A stretch of 64,000 nucleotides of DNA from Psettodes erumei (GCA_016785225.1 JAFBJZ010000912.1:682001-746000); one strand, 5' to 3'. Shown: positions 13,426 to 28,600, counted from the first letter of the stretch. Numbers and translations are program-made. The notes: a model not told the origin generated them from the letters alone.

Positions 13426-16400
13426 CCATGGTATCATCCATGTAAACACACACACACACACATGCCAGGTGGTGGCCCCGCAACTGCTCATAGTGCAGAT
13501 TCTGTTAGGAGAGGTTTGTGGTCCCCGTTTAGTGGATTCCATTGATCGAAGCGTTTGGTTTTGCTATCTTTACAGTTTATCATCAGCTTTTTAAAATATT
13601 TCACACTGGAGACCATTGTTTCCTGTTGAAGCAGGAAGTTGGCAAGGCTTACAGAAGAGAGAACTCAAGCATGAATCCTGATGGGATTCAAACTTCTGTT
13701 TCACATTAGAACGTTTTATCACATTTGACAGGTGTATTATTTTCATTTTAGTTCGAATGTTTAACTGTTGAACTGTATTTTACACCCCCACTGACTGGCT
13801 CCAAGAACTATATTAATATCTCTGTATGGGAATTGGATTTTACAGCACTGTATGTCAACAGGGCCGTGCTGTTGTATCGGTTTAAGTAGCTCATCCTGAA
13901 GTAAACACCACCAGTAGCCTGTTGTTGTTGCTCCTGGGCGGTAGGTCAACAAGCAGGCCATAAAATGTTCCTGTTTGTTTTCTCGGGGAGTGACGAGTGG
14001 AGGAGAGCGGAGAGATCATCCCTTCATTTCCTCTTGGCAGCGGAGGAGGGGAAAGAAAGGCTGACATTGACCAGGAAATTACAGAACCAGCCACCAAAAC
14101 CTAGGCCAGGGACTTGGTGACCCTGGTTTGTGGTGTATGTATGTGTGTGTGGGTGTGTGGGTGTGCGCACGTCACACAAGGTTTTGCTGTGCTGCAATGC
14201 CACGCACGTACAGTGGTGACAACAAGAGAGCCTGTGCTTCAACAAGATTTGTTGTGAGGAATGAGGCAAGTCTTACAATTCAATTCAAAGACTGAACTCA
14301 TGGGAGACGAGCACTACGGGTGTCTTACCATCGCATGCAGTTTGGGCAGCAAACAAACCCCGGCTGTGGGTAGAGTTCATGGTGAGTTCAAAAGCTTAGA
14401 GGAGAACATCAAACCATCTTTGATGATTTCAGATGAGAAGATAGACGGACAGTTTCTGTTGCAGACGCTACCTGTACAGGGTAGAGATTAGTGATTTGCC
14501 AGATGTAACTGGTTGGCTCTCTGTTACTCTATATCCTCCACAACAGTAACCCCCCCACCCCACCCTTTTCTTGTTAGATAAAATATTTATGTCTTATGCA
14601 CTTAACTTTTTCTCAACAAGCGCTGGTTTTGATTGATGAGCAGAAATTCCGCGACACAGGGATACTTTTCCTCCTTTTCCAACCCTTTCATATAGAGGAA
14701 CCTGAAGAAAGTGTCAGTTCAAGCCCAGTGCAGCCAGTAAACCTACAAAGCCATTATCACTTGCTTCTGATTACATCCAGTTGGTGGGAATTTCGGAGCC
14801 CTCATACACGGCTGTCGACATTTTGCACATCATAGATATGCTATTTACGTTGTACGTGCTGTAAGAGCCTTGCAAATGAGTTATGGATTTTTCCACAAGG
14901 TTGACTCATGCAAATAAAACACCAGCATTCAAGGTAAACAAGTGATGTGCTATTTGCAAGAACAGCTCTCAGGCTGCTTAGAGTTTCAACTTTGTTCGCT
15001 TCAGTGCTGAGCAAATACAGGCTCATGTGGCTGAGCTCATCTATCCTTGTCAAATAGGCCTGTCTGTAGCACTTGTACACTGGGTGCGACTGTACTTTAA
15101 TGCAGCCAGTCTCCTCTACAATTATTTAAATGTGTTATTACCTCAGGCTCTCTGTAGTCAGCTGCAGTATCTCTCTGCCCTGTTCGTAATTATACTTTGG
15201 TGTTTATGTCCTGATTACATCAACTTGTGACCTATCCCTGGTCCTCCTTCTTTTATCCTCCTTTCCTCTCCTTGCCTGCTCCTCTTCAACCCTCTTGCCT
15301 ATAGCTAATGATGTAATGGGTAAGCCGGCTAGTCGAGCTTACCCTGTGCCAGATAAAGGGATTATTGTCTTCTCCCAGCTGGGCATATTTGTCCTATTTA
15401 TCTCATCGGGTAAAGGCCAAGAGATGGGTGGAATGCAGCAAGACATTATTTAAGTTTATGTAAAGTTACCTGAGGCGGTGCAGCTGGCAGGAGCCGGCAT
15501 TGTGGTGGCTGCTGGTAGCCAGGGAGGTGTAGCGTGCAGACAGAGGCAGGGATGTTAGGGGAATCCGTGTCTGCTGGACAATCAAAAGGCCTCGTTTTTT
15601 AAGAATGGGGTTTTGACGTCTCCAGCGGACTGCCTTTTTAGCTCTGTCACTTTTTGTATGTCTGTTTGAGGTCTGCACGGGTGTGCCACTTAATCTGCAC
15701 CTGAGTTGCAACTTTCAGACACAACTGACCCTAGATGGAGTTCCAAAATTTGAGCCCACATCACTATTACTCTTAAAGGGTCAGTTCATGAAAATAAAAA
15801 CAGCATCAAAAAAAGCTCTTAAGCAGAATTTAGTCATGGAGATTGTTTTTTCCCCCCAAGCATTCATATATCACTGTCTGAGATTCCTGTCTCCACGCCA
15901 ATACAGTGGAGATGAATGGAATTTGGTTTGTGGTACTTGCTATGCTGTTGCTGTGGACGGTCCTCCAAACACGCTGGTAACAGTTTTACACAGGGATTCT
16001 TTCCTTAGTGGGAAGTAGGTCCAAAGAAAACCATTCACAGAAAGACATATGGATTATGGGGTGTAAGAGGACTAGTGTTTCTTGTTGTTATTTTTTTTGT
16101 TACCTTGATGGTTGCCAGTGAAACGTTGTACCAGAGAGGGGGCAGAACTCAGAGATAAATATTTAAAAACCTGAGCAAAACAAAACCCAAAATATCTGTG
16201 ACTAGGTACCGCTAGAAGCAAGAAAACAAGTTGGTGACCCGACTTGTGAATCTCTGTCGATGCCTCGGTTCGTTGCTTGGTGCCTGACCACACATATGGA
16301 CCCCTCATCGCAGAACACCTAGACTTACACTTCAGGGATCAGTGTACCACAATGCAAGTGCTTGTCAGATGGCCAAACTTCCAATGCACTGTTCCAGGGT

Positions 16401-19400
16401 TGGGATTGGGGAGAATGCGTCACAGAATATCTATATCTTTCCAGAACCAACAAACAGAATTCCAGCAAATTAGGCAGGTTTAATCTGCTCTCTCTTCAAG
16501 CTCAGACAGCCTGAATGTATGTGTCATTATCTCCATATTCAAATAGTGAATTAAAATGTTCCACACCGCCTTTTGAATGCAGATGTTTGGAACAAACACT
16601 TTTACCTTCCAACGTTTCTATGATCCTTTGTGAGCATAGCCCACTGTTTTTGTTCACATACAAAAAGGCCCTTCTGACTGTGGATGTTACAATGGCTCGC
16701 TCAAATTGCCACAAGACAGAGGAAGGGAGACAGAGCAATTTCCTCCAGTAATTAAACATCTTAATATTAACAATGCAGGAGCCCAAAGCTGAACTGCGCA
16801 CATGTCAGCACCTGCCGGCTTGTACCAGTTATTTAACATGCACACATCACAGGCTTCACCGTCACACATGCTCGAGCAGCACATACAGCACGGTACACCA
16901 CAAACGTCACATATCCCCACAGTAGGAGGATACTGAGAACCAGACGCTGGGTGAAAGGAAAATGAGACGCCGGTGTCTGAGAGGGAGGAATGGGCTTGTT
17001 GATGTCACCATTAATCTGAAGTGGCCAGTGTCTGTGTACTATTAGTGCTATCAGTGTGAGGCCAAAGGCCCGTGGCAGAGGAGATCTTAATGCATCCAGA
17101 TGGGAACTTCAGAAAAAGCCCATATTATGGAACTCTCTGCACTCCTCATTCTACTTTTAGAGCCCATATCTTTATTCATGTTGGCAGTAAAGATGGGTGC
17201 AGCTGATGCTACAGTGGGATCTCTTGACACCCCTGGGGTTATGTCGTAGCCTTAATCAGTGATGAAATATGTATCTGTCTTCATCAGGGGTGGTGCAGTC
17301 CGTGCCCGGGCTGAGGCGCATGAGTGTAAGACGAGCCTCTGCCCCACCTGTCTATCTGTCTCTCTATCTGTTGTTAGCGTCGCGCAACCAGACAGACAGG
17401 GCAGGCGTTCCAGCACATTTACCCTGCCTCCGTGCGAAACATCAAGGGGTGTTTTAATGAATGAGGTTGCTATTAGTTACTGTTCTGTGAAGCATATGTT
17501 AAAGTGTGTGTGCGTGCGTGTTTCTGTGTGTGTGTGTCTGTGTCAGTGTCTGCCAGTGTGGGAGAGAAAGGAAGGTAAACACCAGGATCAGGTTGCTACA
17601 AAGGAAAGATGAATTAGAAAAGAAGGTGAAAGGCAGATTCGCTCAGTGGCCGTGGCGCCTTTAGCAGCGCAGGTGTTGTTTATGGGAAGATTCTCGAGAA
17701 TGTATCTTGAACACGAAGCAGAATGGGGGAGAAGGAGGTAGAAGGACAGAGGCAGCGGCGGGGCTGTGCGTAAGGTTGTTGTTTTGCATTCCTCGCCAGT
17801 ACCTGGAACAGCACCCCCCCCCAAGCAGTGGCAGATTATTACTAATGCAGATGAGCTTTCATTAGGTTCAGCCTGACTGGGTGGCTGCTGTGGCATGTGG
17901 TTACTTTTTTTGCTGACTTTCTGGTTGTAGGTTTTTATTTTTTAATGAAGCTTTATATATCCAGATTATGACCACTCAGGGCCAGGACCATCCTGTTGTT
18001 GTTGACTGTGGATGCTGAAATCATTAGCTGTTATCAGGACCTGACATACAAAAGAAAGACCCCTAAAATGATAATTACTGCTCCCTGTATTCACTACTGA
18101 GCTTTTTTATGACAGTCATAATATCTTAGTATGCATGACAGAATCCTAATAACCTGTTTCTCATTTATAATTTGCCTCTGGGCAGCTCTTCCATGTGTCT
18201 CCACAGAGGAACCGGCAAGCAGGAGACATGTAGCAGCTAAGCTAATTAACTACCAGTAGTCGAGCATATGCATCGGAACATATACAGTAGTCAGTCACTT
18301 TGGCGAATAATGAACAAGAATTATTTAACTCTGAAGGAAAAATTTGAACTTTGCTATCGAGCAGGTAGATACACCTATCAGTGCGATCTGACAGGCAGCC
18401 CAAGTATGTGCGCCTGGTGTGTGTCTTTGTGCCTCCGTGCCTGTGTGGGACTGTGCGCTCCGACGATAAGACGGAGCTTTCTGTGTTTCACCACCATCGT
18501 TTCATCCTGGCTACTTGTCTTTGTTCTCCCTCACAGTTCAATTTCCATACATTTCCCAGGATATTAAGCTGACGGAAATTAAGCTGCCTTGATAAAACGC
18601 AGCGAGCCGCCCACTCATGCTCGCTAAGGCTGCAGTCTCTCTGCTCTGTATTGATTGGCTCATTTGAAACATGGGATTTTTTTTCCTCCCTCATCCAAGC
18701 TTTTGGGGCGCTTTGCAAAGGTTGGTAGCACACAAGCAGGAACTTGTACAACCTCACAGGTGTTTGCAGAGTTTCTGCATAACACCGCAGGCTAACTGAG
18801 AAATCATAAAGTGGAAGGTCATTAAAATGGCCAGACTCGACTGAAGGGTTACAACCACAGAACAATGGAATTTTCTTCTCACTTAAGTCTGAAAATCATT
18901 AACTGCAGAGGTGAAATTTCTCACAGCAGTAGTCACATATTAATTTTCCTGCTTGCCACAGATTTGTCTTTCTTTTCTGAATTGAAGCACCAGTGGGTTG
19001 CAGGGTGATGGCTGCCATCAGCGGCTGACTGGCACAGGTGCCCCCGGGTCTAAATAAATCATGAGGCCTCATGCTGATCTGCCCCACCACCACCACCACC
19101 ACCATTCCTGTATGCCCGCCATCCCTCCGCAGGGAGCTCCAGAGAGGGGGTAGCCCCCACCGACGCGTGCTCCTTCCTGCCCTCCTTCCCTTTCTCTTCT
19201 TTCCCACCTCCCCTCACCTTCCCTTCACCCCCCCTCACCTCTTCCATCCACTTACATGAATATTTAAAAGCTAACACCAGGATGGAAAATATGCAGCAAG
19301 GGCAGCGAAGACTTGCTGAAGAGAGCGAGAGAGACAAAAAGAAATGTTCATTTTGGGACCCTGCATTTCCCGTTTTAAGGCGGGTCATGGGAGTACTGAT

Positions 19401-19614
19401 GCAGTTCAGAAGGGTTGACTTACTTACAGAGAGAGAGAGAAAGACAGAAAAGCAGAGACTGTTAACAACAATCATAAGGACAGACAGACAGAGGGCAGGA
19501 GGGACACTGAAAGAGATGGATCAAAGCTGTAGCTGTCCAGCTGGGGAGAGGACAGGAGGGACTGGGGAGGCCCAGCAGGGACGTGCAATTGGCTCCATGC
19601 TGGCTTCGTGTGTA

Positions 19615-19672
<58 letters not shown>

Positions 19673-22600
19673 CGGACTAACTGCCACTGTGACAGAGAAT
19701 GCCTGGTGTGCAGAGGTCCATGCAGGCGTCCATGAAGTTTTCAGCAGAACAAAACAGATGCATTTGTTTTGTCAATTGGAGGAATTTGCTAATGTGCATA
19801 TACAAGGCTAAATAGTTTGGCTAATTTGTGGCAGGCAAGCGGGCAGAGATGTCTGTCGCTCAGCCAGGCAGCTGGGGCCCCTGGATAGAGAGAAAAAGAG
19901 GCTTTCACACACACACACCCCCCTTCATTTCGTATCATTCCCGGCTCAGCACAATAACTTGATTTTCCCCTAACTACCAGAATTAGACAAATTTATCCGC
20001 TTGCTTTTACATCCCGCCTCTCCATCCCTTTTTAAATGTGTTCATCGTGCTTGACAGATAGATGTTGGACGGCCCAGTCAAACATAGCACATATTCATGG
20101 TGACAGTTGCCGCTCCATAAAAATGTTGCTTTTTTTTATTGCAGACGGCAGAATTAAATGATGCTCTGTTTTTATCACACAGGCTATTTTCAGCGCCACT
20201 CATAAAGTCTTAAAGAAACATTTCCAGGCGACTTTTAGATTCCAGTTCATAACATCAATGTAAAGCATGGCAGCGACAAAACCGAATCAAAGGCTTGACA
20301 GTATATAGAACAGTCCAGATTTACAGGAAGTTTTGGTCTCGTGAGTGGGTTTATGACGTGATGTTGTGCACAAAGGAACCGAGGAGCAGTCTGGGTTGAA
20401 GTCTTGCATATAGCAGTCTTGTTTAGTTGTCATAAGAAAAGAGTTTCCAAAGAGTCGTCATTCTTTTATTGACCTTGCGTCTCAGTGAACTCCTCACATA
20501 TGGCCGTCTCTCGAGGCTTCTGAGGATGAGCCAGAGGAGCTTTCCATAAAAATTGTTTTTTTAGGGGGGGGAATATAAGGGCTACTCACAATTCTCTTGG
20601 AGCAGTGCACTAGTCATAAAACGGGTCTGAAGCAAATCCTAATTCACCCAAGCTTGATAAATAATTTAAAATGACTAATAGCGCCTTGTGACAGAGAATG
20701 TATCGCTGTGGTGTATCAGATTGCGGCAGTTTCAGCCCGAGGCGTAATTTGTTTGGAAAAATAATTACTCCTGTATTGGATCCTGGTTAAATATTAAAAG
20801 GGTTAGCATTAGGAATGGGACAGCATCCTACTTCTGGGCAGACATCACTACTGCAGACAGGCTGCCTCAAAGGAGGGAAACAGCTTCATTTTATTGGTAA
20901 ATTCAAACTGCATTGCTAAATTTCCCAAAAGAAGAGCAATGCAAACTAATGAACTTTCCCTGTGCGCTTGCCCACCAACCTTTGAAGACTAATCCCAGTG
21001 TTTTATGAGCTAGGAGCGTCGGATTGTCTGTTGAGTTCAGCTGGTTATTGAGTGCACAAGCTGGGAGGCACCAAAGAGCATAAAGGCGCCATATATCAGC
21101 CCACAGAGGAAGCCAAAAAAAAAGCAAACATGTCCCAATGAGATTGCAGATAAAAAGAGAAAGAAATACTACAATAAAAAAGTAAAAAGAAAAAAAAAAC
21201 AAAAGAGAAAGAGGCAAATTAATCATAATAAATGTGAGCAGTAGCGGTTCAGCAGTGACTGTGTGTGCGCGTGTGTTTCTGTGTGCGTTGTGTGTGTAAG
21301 TGACTGTCTGACTAAACCCAGAGGTTACGTTCTGTCCCGCGACACACAAACCTGTTCAATGTTCACCACCTAATGGAACACAGCATCTCTCTGTGTGTTA
21401 TCAGCATGAACTGGACATAACTCACACATCACCCCTTTAAACACAGCAGGGATGTCAGAGAGGCAGCAACAGCACCGCACACTGTTTCATTACAGCCAGA
21501 ATCTATATACTATCATCAAACAGATGGCTTCTCTTTAAACAAAGACAGTGTTGTTGTCCTTGTACCCAGCGAAAGGGAATTACATGTATTTTTCCCCGGC
21601 TCTCTTCTTTTTTTTTATGACGACATTTCCATATACACACTGGCTTCAAACGGACTTTATATAGATATATTACACAAATCCATTAACATGCAGCCCCAGA
21701 TCCTGCACAAGCTGCTTTCAACACACAAATCAACTACAGCATGATACTCTCATTTAGGAAGGAAATACATTTCACATCAGTGATGTAAATAAAATGTCAT
21801 TGTTCCTTTTAAGTATGTATACAAATCTTTTGTACCTCTTTTTTGTCCTGTGTTTTTGTCAAAATGAGTGAACATTAACACGCATCAATTCACGTGACTT
21901 CTAAAAAAGAGTCTGTCTGTTGCGGTCGTCACTGTGGCAACCGCGGCTCTTATTCCAACATTGTCCATTCACCTCTGAAGGCGCAACACCTGAACTAGAC
22001 CGGGGCTGTTTTGATCTGCCTGCCTGCCCCAGCCGACAGCTGTGTACTTTAGGGACAGGGAGGACCCTTGAGCCACACTCTCATCTCGCTCCCATTGTTT
22101 GCCCAGGTGGGCCAGGACGCCCTACCCCCTCCTCACTCTCACTCTGCCCAGCTCGCCTTCTCCTCCCTCTCTCGCACTCTTCCTCTTTCTCTCTCTCTTC
22201 TCTTTGTTCCACAGGGACCTGTGGTCCAACTGAAGCTCTCGGTTACACAAAGAAACCCAAATTGGCTTTCATCTGCAGCCTGTTACCAGCTGTGTACATT
22301 GCACGTTTGTGCTCCGCTTAAGCACAGAAAAAGCATAGATTTTTCCCATGACAATGTTATTATCATTGGCTTTGAGTCATCGCTCTCCTTGCAGGAAGGC
22401 TTGCTTCTCTTACAACTCCGGGGTGGGTTTCTAATTTCTTAAAGTCTTTGGCACGCCTTTGCTGTTAGCAGCGCCTGTTACATATGCTCCCCTCTTTCCG
22501 GTTCTGAAGCAGGTTTCAAATGCAAAAAGAGGATGTTGTTGAGGAGGACCCCAGAAACCCATTCTCTGCTCCCATCCTGGGTCATTATGTGTGCCGTACT

Positions 22601-25600
22601 CTTGACATGACACACGGAGGAGCACATGTAAGGCCCAAACTTCCCCAAAATACCCACTTATTCACAGTGTCACCATTGAGGAGAGAGAAGGAGAGCGAGA
22701 GAGAGAGAGAGATGGCCCATTTAACATACCCAGTTTCCATCCTTGTATACAGTACTGCTGAGGGCATTGAGAAGAACAGCTGAGAAAACAGCAGGGAACA
22801 TTCATTAGTGATCCCTGCCCCTTGTCTCCTTTCCCCCTCTTTGCTTCTTTTTACATCTTTCCATCCTCTGTCATCCTCCCCTTAACCTCCCTCCCTCTCT
22901 CAGTTGTCCTCTTCCTTCCATCCCTCCTTTCCTCTCTCCATTTCCTTTATCCCGACCTCTGTCCCTCAAACAAATCTGCCTGGCATTTCAATCATCACAT
23001 CCAGAGGGATGATGGGATCACAAAGCCTCATCCCTCACTGCTGGCCCATAAGGGCAGAGGGGTTCAATATATATGCGACGGTACTGCGTTTGTGCGCACA
23101 GTTGTTGGGTGCTGGAGCGGGCATGTTGCATTAGCATGTCTGAGAACTTTTAACAGACCTAGAGGCTGTCTGATGCATTGAATCTCAAGGACAGTAAAGG
23201 AAATAGCTCACTCGAGTCATTTAATTTCTCCACGTATATAATGTGTGAATGTTATTTTGTGCAGTGATTATTTTGAGTAGTGAAAGTATTGGAACTGCTC
23301 TTTCCTTTTCGGCATAATAAACAGGTGGTTAAGGGAAAGAGGGATCACTTTAATGTGCCTTCCTTTTGTGTGGGCGTCTGTGTGTGCGCGCGCGCTGACA
23401 GGTGTCCCACAGTCAAATATCTGTACCCACAAGCATCACAAGCGCCCGTGCTGCTGATAGAGTTAACTCAGCTGCTCTGGAATCAGTCAAAGGCAAGCGA
23501 TACCGCAGGAGGAGAGAATTTAACAAACTCCTTGAACTTGTGCGCACGCCTTTGTGCTAGCCTCTTCTCTTTGAATCGTCGACACACACCGCAGCTCAAA
23601 TCAATCATAACTACAGCACCTGTTCTACAGAAATGCCAGCATCAGTTAAAAAAGGGGCCCCGTGTGTTTGTTTGTCTGGCCGCGTGTCTGTCAGTTTTGT
23701 TTGCCGTTTCTTCGCGGGAGCAGGGGGAAAAGGGGGAAGAATGGATGAGTTAAGTGCATTGAATCATAAATGAGTTGAGGAGTGTGTTGGTGCAGTCGAG
23801 AGGCTCAGTGTGATAGCAGCAGCTACCTGTCAAAAAAAAGAGCCTCTCTTCTCTCTCTCCCTCACAAGCTCTCCCAAGTGTCGATTTATGAAAAGAAGCC
23901 ATTTTGTGGAGCTAATTGCATAAAGCTGGCTGACGAAGCATGTGAGAAAGAGTCATGGCAGCCCATGTAGATATACTGCAGACAGCTGAAGCGGGTCTGA
24001 CCCTGGACCAGAGCAAATCCTCGGTCACGAATGTTGAGCCTGTGTGCAGCAGATGATGACCCTCAGTTTGCTTTCACCACATGAAGCCCAGTTTTAAAAG
24101 GTTTGTTTAACAGCAAGCCTCTGGTGCAGTATAAGAATATATAACAGATTTATGGATTAATACTACCCAAAACACAGGAAAAAAACTGTGTTCATGAAAC
24201 AGCCGCCAAGTACGGACGCCGGCATGCTGCAACGCACCTCCTGCCTCCTTTCCCGTTGTTAAACTGGGTGTGAGGAGTGCTGTTTGCATTACAAGGTTCC
24301 TGTGGAGCAGAATCAAACGCAGACGGGGCTGCGAGCAAAACGAACACGCTCAGGGTGGCCCTGCGCTAATTGCGACCGGGGTGCATTTACTGATTATAGT
24401 TAAGTGGTCCAAAATGGTCCCCTGCTCTCTGTTACATTGACCCACTCCCTCCCCTGGTGGATGTAGTCAATAGCAGGCCTGTTGAGATGCCTTTCCACTG
24501 AGAGAAGAAAGCAGGGTCCAGTCGTGCCTGTCTCCTTGCGCTTCACCCCCCCACCTCCGTCGCACATGGGAGGGGAGAGTCGGAGGGAGCAAGCGCTGAT
24601 TTGAAATCTGAGTTTGTAACAAGGTGGACAATGGCGTGGGGACAGCAGGAGGCAGACAGCTGCTATTTTCATTTATTTCTTATGAAATAAATAATGAACT
24701 GAACTAAAAATACTGAATTGGATCTGCTGCAATGGCTGAAATGATTCGCCTTAAGTGGGAACAATGACTGAAAAAAAAGATTCACCTCATTTGTGTTCTG
24801 GGAGTTGTATGTCTTTTCTTGTTGGTGAGTGCATTTGCAGCTCATGACTATTCATGTTGCCAGTGGAAACATGGTAGTATGGTCAAATGGAAATTAATGG
24901 AATGCAAAGTGGAATGTAAATGTATTTGCAGAAGAGGGAAATTAAAATCCAAGCTAAAGATCCCTCAAAGTTGCATGCGCAGACGGGACAGGGTCAGTGT
25001 TTTTGGATTTCCTCTCTACCCCCCCTGCCTGCACCATAATGGGAGGCCTCGCAGTGGGAGAGCAGACCAGGGGTGATATAACAGCCACTGGATCACACAG
25101 GCTTTGATCTGGGTTTCTAAACATCTATGGGATAGTCTTTAGGCGTACTGATGAGGAGGTGGAGATCTCACACCCCCTCTAGTGCCGGCTCACGAGCAGG
25201 TCTTTCTGTCTTACCGCACAGAGAATATCTGCAGCCTGGGTGTCAGTGGGATATTTAATCTTAGACGTAAGGGTGGACTTTGCCAGTTCCTTCATTGTCT
25301 CGCAGAAATACAGTTACATTTTACATAACTGTAACACAGTGACGTCATTCCTTCGCTCCCTGAATGCTGGTGTCAGAAACTCTGGGCTGTGTCCCTCCAG
25401 CCATTCAGTCTGCCCTTGTGTCATAATCTCTCTCAAGCCTGGCCTGATCCCACTCCAGTTTTTTTTGTAATTAACTGATGTCACCGCTCTGGATTGCTTG
25501 CAAACACTGTATCACTGCAGCCATGATTTCCCTAAAAGTAACAAATCCGCGAGGACCTGTGGTCTATTAAGGCTGTTATTCACACAGCTTACACTTATAT

Positions 25601-28600
25601 GAAGGGGGGATATTAAAAGTCAGAAAATAACAAGCTTCATTACATAAACATGGAGAAGTAGCTGGGTTTTAAAAAAAGTTACTTTTTATTATAGGAGCTG
25701 GCAAAATTACGACATGCCAATTAGAGAGTGTGTGTTTTATGAGTTTGGTTTGCTGACATAGTGGGATTTGTGTGTGTGTGTGTGTGTGTGTGCAAATGGG
25801 TTGTATAGAGTGAGGGGGGTTTAGCCTTGTGTGACTAATACAGCACGCAACCTGTGCATTTTGGGCTCAAATGCTAACAGGAGCACAGCCAGGCCTCTGT
25901 TCTCCAGAAAAATGCTCCTATCAGAGCTGGGCGGGACTCCTTTTGTTTGTGTACACGGCCGTCTGTTTGCGCTCCTGTATGCACATCTGTGTGTGTACAA
26001 GCACCAACAAACATCCAACTGTGCTGGATGATTAGATTTTCAGGGCATGGTCAGTGGCTCGTATGACTTCATGCGTCCGTACAGTGTGAACGGAGGCTGA
26101 CTCTCTGTCAAACAGACCTGACCTACAAAACATCCAGACAGACATCCAGACAGTACGGAAAAAAGTGGCAGACCTATAAGAAATAGACAGATAGACCTAC
26201 AGACAGATAGAGGCCAGGGCCTGGCTGCAGGGAGACACAGCCCCTTTCAATGAACATTTAGGTTAGACAGACTGGGTGAATGTGTCAGGCTCCGCCACTG
26301 CCCTCAGACATAGATCAAACATAGAACCAGCCATCCAGGACACATCGCATTGCTGAAGGCCCAATGTCAGCCCTCCTGACTGGAGCAGGGACTCTGCCTC
26401 CCTCCCCCGGAGGCGAGGAGAACCAAGGACGTCTCCTGAAGTTTCCATGGTTGCATATCTCAGCTAGATCCAGCTTTGTTTGTTTCGCCCGCAACAAGCT
26501 CCGCCGCACCGACCCACATTAATGAAGCGCTCGCAGACTTAACCCTTAGATGGCCAACGAGACGGCAGACACACCGACATGCCATTCGTCCCATGTTCTC
26601 ATTTCATGGCTGCGGTGACATTTAGGCTAACCTGTGAAGGGAAATGAGCTTGGTTTGTGTTTCCCATGTCCCATGCCTGATGATAATGAGGAAGAAAAAG
26701 GCCAGAGGAGAGGGGTGGGGTCAATATGCTAATAGTGGGTGTACATTTAGATGCCTCACCAACAGCATGGAGTGGTTTGAAGAGATGGGCTATCATTCTC
26801 CACCTCCCTACCCCTCATTATCCCCCCACGTCTCTCTCCATCTCTGTCCTCCCCCATCCCCTGCTTTCTGCTCTCATCCCTCTCCATGCCCTTCACGATC
26901 TTCTCTTCTACACCCCCCCCATTCCATCTCCCTCCTAATACTCCTCTAACCCACCCCACACCCCCAAACACCTCTTTCCTAGAATATGAGATACATTTGT
27001 TTTCCTCCGCCAGGCTTTGAGAGTGGGACGCGTGGCGTACAAAGTGCTGATGTGTTGGTTTCTTGGTAATTATAACATCCCTCGGTCTCCAAGAAAACTC
27101 TAAACTAATGTTTAATTTGCCTCTCCGCTCAAAGGAAGCCCTTCTTTGTTATTGCCGCGGCAATTAGCAGGAGCTAAGGCCCAGGCATTTCCTGTGATTG
27201 TTGTGATTTGCATAGAGAGCGAATCAGAGAGAGTATCAAGACCCAATACCCCTCTTCTCGCACTGCCATTACAGCCACCCACTCCCCCCTTCCTACCTCT
27301 TTTCCTTCATCCCTTCCCTCTACCCCCCTTGCTACACTGAACCTCCATCAGTGGCCTAGCAACTAAAACTCCAGCCACCATTGTCTGATACCTTTGCCTC
27401 TTGTGGGTGATTGACAGGGGAGAGACTGGCGAACTGGAGGGCACAACACAAGGACTGTATTTTTCCCCCCAAGACAAAAGTATCAGCAGGTCACATGCTT
27501 CTCCCTGCATGATCCATCATGGCCCTCATTTAGTTTCAGCCGATGGATTCTAATTAACAGTCTGTTTGTAACCTGCTGGTGGTGTTCCACTAAGGATGGC
27601 GTTAATAGACATTGTTAATTGAAAGCATGAACATACTTTCTGTAGATGAAGATGTCACACCGGTTACATGAATAAAGGCCACACAAACGCATTCAGTGTT
27701 CTGGATGTGGTGCGGCAGCATGGAGGCCTATGTGTAGTTAATGAGATTATCAGTCACAAAGTAAACAGCTAGATGATGGTGAACGTGCTGTTTTTGGTCC
27801 TGAGGGGGAAACCATTAACTAGCTTTGCTGCATCATGGCAGCTATTGTGTTTTCTGCTCTGGCCAGATAAGAAATAGATCCCCCCTGACTGTTTAATCTC
27901 AGGCTGAATACAGCTGCCATGTTTTTTTTCTGAAAGCATTGTTGCTGTGTGGCCGAATAATTCACAGTTGGCATGAGTTTCTTTATCAGCATTCATGTCA
28001 TATTGGTTATCACTGAGTACTTTTGAATTTATGGGTTTAAATGTGTTAAACCTAACCTTAATGAACTCTTATACAACAGCTAATTTCCATAAAAGCCTCC
28101 CTAGCTTTAGTTTCATTAGAATACCTGAATGAATTTGCCTTGCCTTATCAACCTGCGTCTGTGTCTACGCTTACTATAATTGTGCCACTGTGCGATATGA
28201 TAGCCACATTTCCTCCGCTGCTTCTCTCTTATGCTCTCATCAGATTATTGGTACTGGTATTTTCCCATTTGTGGGTTTTAGTGCTAAGAGCTGTGGCTTT
28301 GGTGAGCCTGTTTAGGGCGCGCGATAGAGATAGGAAGAGGGAGCAGAGAGAAAGGAAATTAGAGAAAGAGGGGTGGGCAGAGAGCTAATGGTGAGATAGA
28401 GAGTAAGCTGCCGGGGCTGTTAAACCTGAGGAGTGGCTAATCCATGAGACGGCACTCCGCGCTCATCTGCTCTGGACTGGTGTGGCGCGGTTGGAGAGTG
28501 GCACATTGAGGGCCCCAGCAGTCAGACATAGACTCCTGATCTATATTTCAAAGCTGAAAGTAGAGAGGAATTCAGTAATGAGCTCCCATCTTCCTTTTGG

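Noticed and set aside
20903..21349. 148-codon open frame on the - strand
   Set aside because: Contains A/T-run-encoded hydrophobic sequence and no family signature; lies in a repeat-poor intron part.
22130..22425. Strong acceptor-like site (TTGTTCCACAG ending 22214) with a possible donor at about 22420 in intron 2
   Set aside because: In the phase of exon 2 it reads a TGA within seven codons; a pyrimidine-rich run can mimic an acceptor. No further support.
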